Shown here one piece after another: positions 7,149 to 11,827 of a stretch of 11,827 nucleotides of DNA. The notes below the pieces were generated by a model. The model searched no databases and was not told the origin of the DNA. It worked only from the letters and a program-made list of their open reading frames with translations. Each line of letters starts with the position of its first letter. The first letter of the stretch is position 1. The DNA comes from Candidatus Dojkabacteria bacterium UBA5749 (GTDB lineage: Bacteria; Patescibacteriota; Dojkabacteria; SC72). The position numbers and the translations under genes were made by a program. The DNA is taken from the NCBI GenBank assembly GCA_002419125.1, contig DIFL01000022.1:1-11827 (forward strand), in the 5' to 3' direction.

Positions 7149-7154
7149 CAAATC

Positions 7155-7691
7155 ATGAAATACATCTTACAACCTTTATTATTATTTATAATTTTCTTTT
7201 CAAATTCTTATTCAATCTTTTCTCAGTCTCCTACGATTAAATTAGATAATATTCAAGTTAATAACCAAGAAGCTCAAATTGATAAAGAAAATAAAATATA
7301 TGTTAAAGATGGTGATTCCATTAGAATAGCTGGACTACTTCTATCTGGAGATACTGTTTTAATAACTGTTGGTGAAAATGAATATGTTAGTACTCCGGAT
7401 GAAATTGGAAATTGGATTGTACTTTTTAGCATAACAAATATCTCAAAAGGAGGATATCCCGTTGAAGCTCAAGTGATAGCAGATGGAAAAAAGGGAGAAG
7501 AAATTCTACTTTCTACTTTAGTTGTAGATTCTGAGCTAATACCAGATCAAGATATTGATAACATTAAAACAGATGTTTCGAACTTTGGATTTAAAGATAT
7601 CCTTATTATTATATTATCCTTTTCATTAGCATATACATTACTTAATTATTTCATCCTGAAAGCGAAAGTAGAGAAATTAATGAAGAAGTAA
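7155..7691 (+). CDS. Exported single-pass membrane protein with one bacterial Ig-like domain
   Basis: This 178-residue protein has an N-terminal signal peptide (hydrophobic 3-22, likely cleavage near IFSQS). A beta-rich extracellular domain covers about 26-125, and its KDGDSIRIAG, SGDTVLITVG and DEIGNWIVLF segments are typical of bacterial Ig/Big-type folds. A transmembrane helix follows at about 147-168, then a short basic tail (KAKVEKLMKK). This predicts a type I topology with the Ig domain outside. No cysteines or catalytic residues stand out. It is followed after 36 nt by the repeat-containing exported protein on the same strand, so the two probably form one transcript; nothing like a terminator lies between them. 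There is no Shine-Dalgarno. A partner or anchor role for the next protein, which has no anchor of its own, is possible but unproven. Confidence 0.8.
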   Translation: MKYILQPLLLFIIFFSNSYSIFSQSPTIKLDNIQVNNQEAQIDKENKIYVKDGDSIRIAGLLLSGDTVLITVGENEYVSTPDEIGNWIVLFSITNISKGGYPVEAQVIADGKKGEEILLSTLVVDSELIPDQDIDNIKTDVSNFGFKDILIIILSFSLAYTLLNYFILKAKVEKLMKK

Positions 7692-7727
7692 ACAGTTAAA
7701 TTGTTCCTCTTTTGCAACTAAAAGTCT

Positions 7728-9656
7728 ATGAAGAAGAATTGCGATCATAAAAATCAAAAACTAAGAATTATTATATATATACTTTTATTATTTGTTTCTT
7801 ATCTTTTCTTTGGTGCTAGTTCAAATAAAACATATGCTGGATGTACTTACTATTGTGCTTCTTCCTGTTCACAAAACTGGCCTTTTCAATGGCCAGATCA
7901 GTGTACAGATGAATCATATATGGGTTGTGACGGTGGTGGATGGAAGGGATGCTGTCTAATTGGAAGTTCTTGTACATGGACAGCTTCATTTAATGGGAAT
8001 GGAGGTAGCTGTACTCCTACTTCTAGAGGACCGGTAGCAGAAGGTTCTTCAGTCCTAGGGTCAACTTGTACAAGATCAGGATATAATTTTACTAGTTTTA
8101 CTATTAATGTTCCTGGTAATTGTATAGGTTTCAATACTTCAACCGGAGCATGTGGTAATATTCAGGGTGACTTTACTGCTACTGCACAATGGGTTTTAGC
8201 AAATAGTACTCCAACAGAACCTACCTCACTACTCACAGAGGGTTATTCTAATCCAAATGGAATAACAGATTTAACTCCTGAATTTAGTGCTATATATAAT
8301 GATCCTGATAGTGGAGATATTGCTAACTATTATGAAATTGAAGTAAATACTAATTCATCTTTTACCGGTACCGTAATGTGGGATACAGGAAAAGCCTCTA
8401 TGGCTAATTTAACTGCAGGATATCCAGTCCCTGATAAATCATATGCTGGAACAGCCCTATCCTTAAACGGTACAACCTACTATTGGAGAATTAGATTCTG
8501 GGATGATTCTGGAGCTCAAGGGGCTTGGTCTGCGACAGCGAACTTTACTATGAACACTCCTCCAACGGCTCCAACCTCTTTACTTTGCGAAGGAGCAACT
8601 AACCCTACTGGTGTAACAGATTTAACTCCAGAATTCAGTGCAATATTTAATGACCCAAATACTGGACAAACAGGTAACTGGTATAGAATAGAAGTTAATA
8701 CAAATTCAACTTTTTCAGGCACAGTGATGTGGGATTCCGGTCTAGTTGCTATGACAGCTACAGCTATTGGTGCAAGGTCTCCAGACATTTCTTATGCTGG
8801 AACTGCGCTCTCATTAAATGGTACTACATATTATTGGAGGATAAGGTTTGCAGATAATGTTGGGACTACAGGTGCAGTATCTACGGAAAGTGCCTATTTC
8901 ACAATGAATAACCTCCCATATGCTACCGATTTAACAACAGAAACATATACTAATCCAATAAAGATATATGATACTACTCCAGAATTTAGTGCTCGATTTA
9001 ATGATGCTGATACAGGCTCTACTGGAATATATTATCAAATTAATGTTAATACATCATCTGCATTTAATGGTACATCTATGTGGGATAGTACTAAAACTGC
9101 TATGACTGCAGTCCCAACTGGGAGTTTAATAACTGAGAAGTCGTATGCTGGAACTACTCTTACTCTCAATGGCTCTCAATATTTCTGGAGAATTAAATTC
9201 TGGGATGAAAACAACTCAGAAGGCGCTTGGTCATCTACCGCTAACTTTAGAATGAGTGGACCACCTAATGCTCCTACTGACTTGCTTTTAGATGGTCAAA
9301 CAAATCCCCTGTATCTAAACAGTGTGACCCCTACTTTTTCTGCTGTATATACAGATATTAATACAGACAACTCTGCTTCTTATGAAATTGAAGTTAACAC
9401 TCAATCTGACTTTTTAGGTACAGTAATGTGGGACACTGGTCAGCTCTCGACTACAATAACATCTGGGAATAGATCAACTGATTTTGTTTATGCAGGTACT
9501 GCCCTAACAGGAACCTCTAATATTACATACTATTGGAGAATTAGATTTTGGGATATAGATAGTAATGTGAGTGATTGGTCTACAGGGTCCTTTAGAGATT
9601 CTTTAATGCATCTGTATTTAAATGGCCTACGATTAAATGGTATTAGGTTAGATTAA
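7728..9656 (+). CDS. Secreted repeat protein: Cys-rich head, InlB-B-repeat-like domain and four FN3-like repeats
   Basis: This 642-residue exported protein has a basic start and hydrophobic stretch (12-30), with a likely cleavage after TYA (37). Residues 38-82 are dense in cysteine (CTYYCASSC, CCLIGSSC). Residues 85-156 (ASFNGNGGSC, TRSGYNFTSF, GDFTATAQW) follow the pattern of InlB B-repeat/Listeria-Bacteroides repeats. Four tandem units of 113-118 residues follow (161-276, 277-394, 395-509, 510-622), each with LTPEFSA, a variant of EVNTNSxFxGTVMWD, SYAGT and YYWRIRFWD. They resemble FN3-like modules of extracellular adhesins. The last unit gives way abruptly to a short tail, LYLNGLRLNGIRLD, with an internal LNG duplication and no sortase or membrane anchor. 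It may therefore be released or held by a partner such as the preceding Ig-like membrane protein. No enzyme motif is seen. It lies 36 nt after that gene. Confidence 0.85.
   Translation: MKKNCDHKNQKLRIIIYILLLFVSYLFFGASSNKTYAGCTYYCASSCSQNWPFQWPDQCTDESYMGCDGGGWKGCCLIGSSCTWTASFNGNGGSCTPTSRGPVAEGSSVLGSTCTRSGYNFTSFTINVPGNCIGFNTSTGACGNIQGDFTATAQWVLANSTPTEPTSLLTEGYSNPNGITDLTPEFSAIYNDPDSGDIANYYEIEVNTNSSFTGTVMWDTGKASMANLTAGYPVPDKSYAGTALSLNGTTYYWRIRFWDDSGAQGAWSATANFTMNTPPTAPTSLLCEGATNPTGVTDLTPEFSAIFNDPNTGQTGNWYRIEVNTNSTFSGTVMWDSGLVAMTATAIGARSPDISYAGTALSLNGTTYYWRIRFADNVGTTGAVSTESAYFTMNNLPYATDLTTETYTNPIKIYDTTPEFSARFNDADTGSTGIYYQINVNTSSAFNGTSMWDSTKTAMTAVPTGSLITEKSYAGTTLTLNGSQYFWRIKFWDENNSEGAWSSTANFRMSGPPNAPTDLLLDGQTNPLYLNSVTPTFSAVYTDINTDNSASYEIEVNTQSDFLGTVMWDTGQLSTTITSGNRSTDFVYAGTALTGTSNITYYWRIRFWDIDSNVSDWSTGSFRDSLMHLYLNGLRLNGIRLD
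8208..9593 (+). repeat. Four tandem FN3-like protein repeats of about 345 bp each
   Basis: Units are at about 8208-8555, 8556-8909, 8910-9254 and 9255-9593. Units 1 and 2 are closest, sharing an identical SYAGTALSLNGTTYYWRIRF stretch; units 3 and 4 have diverged further. DNA identity is lower than protein identity because synonymous sites differ, indicating purifying selection on the repeats and no very recent expansion. Confidence 0.88.
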
Positions 9657-9676
9657 AAGTATTTTTCATTTTGATA

Positions 9677-9685
9677 TGATATAAT
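9677..9685 (+). promoter_or_regulatory. Extended -10 promoter of the tRNA-Pro gene
   Basis: TGATATAAT is a perfect extended -10 element (TG, one base, TATAAT at 9680-9685). The start would fall at about 9692, only a few bases before the tRNA 5' end. No good -35 is visible, which is common for extended -10 promoters. Confidence 0.6.
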
Positions 9686-9694
9686 TTCATTTAT

Positions 9695-9771
9695 CGGGGA
9701 ATAGTTCAGATGGCTAGAACGCTGCGTTTGGGACGCAGAGGTCGCAGGTTCAAGTCCTGTTTCCCCGACCA
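9695..9771 (+). tRNA. tRNA-Pro (anticodon UGG), CCA encoded
   Basis: All cloverleaf arms pair. The acceptor is CGGGGAA (9695-9701) with TTCCCCG (9761-9767). The D stem is GTTC/GAAC, the anticodon stem CTGCG/CGCAG around loop TTTGGGA, and the T stem GCAGG/CCTGT around TTCAAGT. The anticodon at 9729-9731 is TGG, read as proline. The C1-G72 pair, A73 and G37 are the usual bacterial tRNA-Pro identity features. The 3' CCA is encoded in the DNA. The gene ends 13 bp before the stop codon of the opposing surface protein gene, and no terminator hairpin is visible after it. Confidence 0.97.
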
Positions 9772-9784
9772 TACTGATATGAAT

Positions 9785-11827
9785 TTACTGTTTCTTTAGC
9801 ATAAATACTGCCTGATACTTACTACTTTCTGTTTTAACACCCAATACATCTTCATACTCCCTATCTATATCATAAGACAAAGATTCTTTCTCTTGGGACC
9901 AAGTACCTAATCTGTCAATATTCTTTTCTAAATTAACTGCATCACTTAGTAGAAAGTTCCACCCCTCATCTAAAGTTGGTGTAGAAGTTTCACTGTTCTT
10001 CCATCCATTAAGTTCAATAGTTAAATCTTGGTCCACAATAAATAGATATCCTTGTGACTGTTCAAAGTAGAAATCCAAACCTGTAAAAAGATAGGAATCT
10101 GACTTTGATATTAACTGACTCCACTCATTATCTTTATAGCTTCCAATTAATGATAACTGAGGATATATACTCATTAATCTTGAAGCATATAATACATCTT
10201 GGTTATACGATGGAGTAAAATCAAAACCAATAAAATTAACACCTTTCTTTAATTTAATACTATGTTTGGAAACATCATTTCTTAAATTGCAGGCAACCTC
10301 ACTATCAATATTAATTACCATATCTTCCCCTATTCCTTTGGGTAGCCACTGAAATCTTTCTTCCCTAAAAAAACAGGCTTTTTGATTAGTATACTGCTCG
10401 CAACTACTTGAATTATCAATCCCTTCTATTACAAAAGTACAGTATTTAGATGGATACCAAAGAATTTCATTTCCTACTCTACAACAAGATGATTGAAACT
10501 CTATCTCACAATCATTCTTCTCAATATCCTCTATTTGAACATACCCCTTTATATTTAAGTTCTCATTCTCTTTAATACTCCAAAGCTCTTCACAAGATAA
10601 TTCTAAGATATCCTCATTGTACAATCCAACTAGGTCTTCTTTCTCTTCGAACTGTGCTACACAACAAACAGGTTCAGCCAATGGACTCCAATTTCCTAAA
10701 TCATGACCAATATCTACTGGAATAGGAAGACCCGTTACTGTAGCTGGAAGTCTTTTACCATTTGTAATCCATCTATAGAGATTTTCTGTTTTTTTGTAGT
10801 AATCAATTCCAGAATTTCTTTGAGCAGGATTACCTGAATTACAACTCCCAAATCTATACATATTTCCCCATGCCTCCCAACTACTTAATCCTGAGCATGT
10901 AACTTTGTGAGTCATTTTTAAAAAATGAGTAATCTGAGCATTAAAGTTTTGAGCAGGAACAGATGAGAGACCATGAATACCAAAATCTTCAATATGTCCA
11001 TATTGTTTAATATTTTGAGTGTAGTTGCTAGCACTTGATTCATTTAACCATACTGTGAGTGAAAATGCTGGGTCTACTCCAGCCATTCTCGATCTATATA
11101 CAACATCATTAAAGCACTCAAAAGCATAGTTTTTCCCTCTTCCATCTACCCATCTTGTAGCATAATTAGCAAACTGCTCTCTGGTTACACCATCAATAGT
11201 TTGAGGAGGGGCATTAAGATTACAGTTTATTTCAGAAGCGTAAACAGAAATAGATTGAGACAGATTTGTATTAAAAGTAATAGCAGGATAAACATTAACA
11301 ACAAATTCTCCCTCCTTCCAATTTAAATTGAAAGAGTTCCTATCTATTAAAGAATTTCCGAATTGATTAGTCTTAACACTCTTAACCTTAGAGTCCATAC
11401 CCGTTAAGGTATTATGCAGAGATACATATACCAATTCATCTGGATTAGAAGATATCTCCATTAAAAAAGGTAGAGAAATTTCATCACTAAGTTTTGTAGT
11501 TATAAAGGAAAAATCTTTCTTAACGATGTTTTTTAATTCTTTAGAGTTTTGAATCAATGGTTTTTTCCATTCACTATTTCCATCGGAAATTATAAAGTTG
11601 TACTCAGTTAATTCTTTTAGCCCACTGATATTTACCTGGTGGAATGTTAAGGGGGTACCATCTCCAAAAAGTTGTTTCTCGTTGTCAACCTTTACATAAG
11701 TAGGGACTTCTTTTAAAGTTTTCCAAGAAATATTTACACTATATGGTTTAACATCGGAAATAACCACATCAAAAGGCGAAGAGTTCTTAAACTCTTGGTG
11801 ATTAAGAAATGAGATAAAGAGGAAAAT
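9785..11827 (-). CDS. Membrane-anchored surface protein with lysozyme/SLT-like domain and C-terminal GWN modules, 5' end beyond window
   Basis: The frame stays open to the right edge: codons before the GTG at 11767 read IFLFISFLNHQEFKNSSPFD, the end of a membrane helix, so that GTG is internal. Counting from the edge (680 residues in the window), an FN3-like domain begins near 20 (VKPYSVNISWKT), then a beta domain at about 115-190. A lysozyme/soluble-lytic-transglycosylase-like domain covers about 215-360. It contains AGVDPAFSLTVWLNESSASN, with Glu263 in the position of the SLT catalytic acid, and then EDFGIHGLSS. This suggests cleavage of peptidoglycan outside the membrane. A small Cys-rich segment follows (about 385-515). 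The C-terminus has two GWN-type modules (GVNFIGFDF near 529, EGWNFLLSD near 621). Head, anchor and tail match the plan of the 1246-residue protein, but the centre is unrelated. Activity is inferred from the motif only. Confidence 0.8.
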   Translation of the reverse strand: MFLFISFLNHQEFKNSSPFDVVISDVKPYSVNISWKTLKEVPTYVKVDNEKQLFGDGTPLTFHQVNISGLKELTEYNFIISDGNSEWKKPLIQNSKELKNIVKKDFSFITTKLSDEISLPFLMEISSNPDELVYVSLHNTLTGMDSKVKSVKTNQFGNSLIDRNSFNLNWKEGEFVVNVYPAITFNTNLSQSISVYASEINCNLNAPPQTIDGVTREQFANYATRWVDGRGKNYAFECFNDVVYRSRMAGVDPAFSLTVWLNESSASNYTQNIKQYGHIEDFGIHGLSSVPAQNFNAQITHFLKMTHKVTCSGLSSWEAWGNMYRFGSCNSGNPAQRNSGIDYYKKTENLYRWITNGKRLPATVTGLPIPVDIGHDLGNWSPLAEPVCCVAQFEEKEDLVGLYNEDILELSCEELWSIKENENLNIKGYVQIEDIEKNDCEIEFQSSCCRVGNEILWYPSKYCTFVIEGIDNSSSCEQYTNQKACFFREERFQWLPKGIGEDMVINIDSEVACNLRNDVSKHSIKLKKGVNFIGFDFTPSYNQDVLYASRLMSIYPQLSLIGSYKDNEWSQLISKSDSYLFTGLDFYFEQSQGYLFIVDQDLTIELNGWKNSETSTPTLDEGWNFLLSDAVNLEKNIDRLGTWSQEKESLSYDIDREYEDVLGVKTESSKYQAVFMLKKQ

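Noticed and set aside
8208..9593. CRISPR-like or satellite repeat array
   Set aside because: The about 345-bp units are in frame and conserved at protein level as FN3-like domains, so they are coding repeats.
9695..9784. tRNA gene as an attachment site of an integrated element
   Set aside because: There is no integrase, no repeat of the tRNA 3' end elsewhere in the window, and the flanking genes are of the same surface-protein type.
11765..11767. GTG as the true start of the right-edge surface protein
   Set aside because: The frame continues to the window edge with a hydrophobic stretch and SSPFDVVISDVKPYS, matching the anchor and head of the paralogue. The start lies outside the window.

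Overview
This window comes from an AT-rich bacterium that lives at least partly without oxygen. It carries a class III (oxygen-sensitive) ribonucleotide reductase with its activase, a LexA repressor, and an unusual amount of exported, Ig/FN3-like and cysteine-rich surface protein. None of the visible start codons has a convincing Shine-Dalgarno sequence. The long reading frames are not broken by TGA, so the standard code applies. Membrane-anchored proteins with FN3-like folds, disulfide-rich inserts and paired C-terminal 'GWN' modules, together with the AT-richness and weak ribosome binding sites, suggest a Patescibacteria/CPR-type genome. That placement is inference only; no marker gene proves it.

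Layout. (1) 1-2110, plus strand: the 3' part of nrdD, a separate 46-codon frame carrying the glycyl-radical loop, and nrdG. The radical loop, normally the C-terminal end of NrdD, is cut off by an in-frame TAA and restarts at its own ATG 18 nt later in the same frame. Its stop overlaps the nrdG start. (2) 2111-2764, minus strand: lexA, convergent with nrdG without a gap. It is followed by a 127-bp divergent region holding four GTATAC-centred palindromes that overlap the predicted lexA promoter. (3) 2892-3245, plus strand: a small DUF4870/Tic20-like membrane protein, ending at a strong bidirectional terminator. (4) 3299-7039, minus strand: a 1246-residue anchored surface protein with about 56 cysteines. 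(5) 7155-9656, plus strand: two exported proteins, a single-Ig type I membrane protein and a 642-residue protein with an InlB-B-repeat-like domain and four tandem FN3-like repeats. (6) 9695-9771: tRNA-Pro(UGG) with its own extended -10 promoter. (7) 9785 to the right edge, minus strand: a second anchored surface protein, truncated by the window, with a lysozyme/SLT-like domain.

How the parts fit. The nrd genes supply dNTPs anaerobically: NrdG makes the glycyl radical, here apparently on a stand-alone small subunit that would have to dock on the NrdD body. LexA probably represses itself and perhaps its divergent neighbour. The right-hand 8.5 kb is a surface-protein locus. The two minus-strand proteins share an N-terminal membrane anchor plus FN3-like head and a C-terminal duplicated GWN module, but differ completely in the middle: a Cys-rich adhesive-looking region in one, a peptidoglycan-hydrolase-like domain in the other.

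The most unusual items are the split glycyl-radical domain of NrdD, the symmetric GTATAC operator array at lexA, and the modular paralogous surface proteins.
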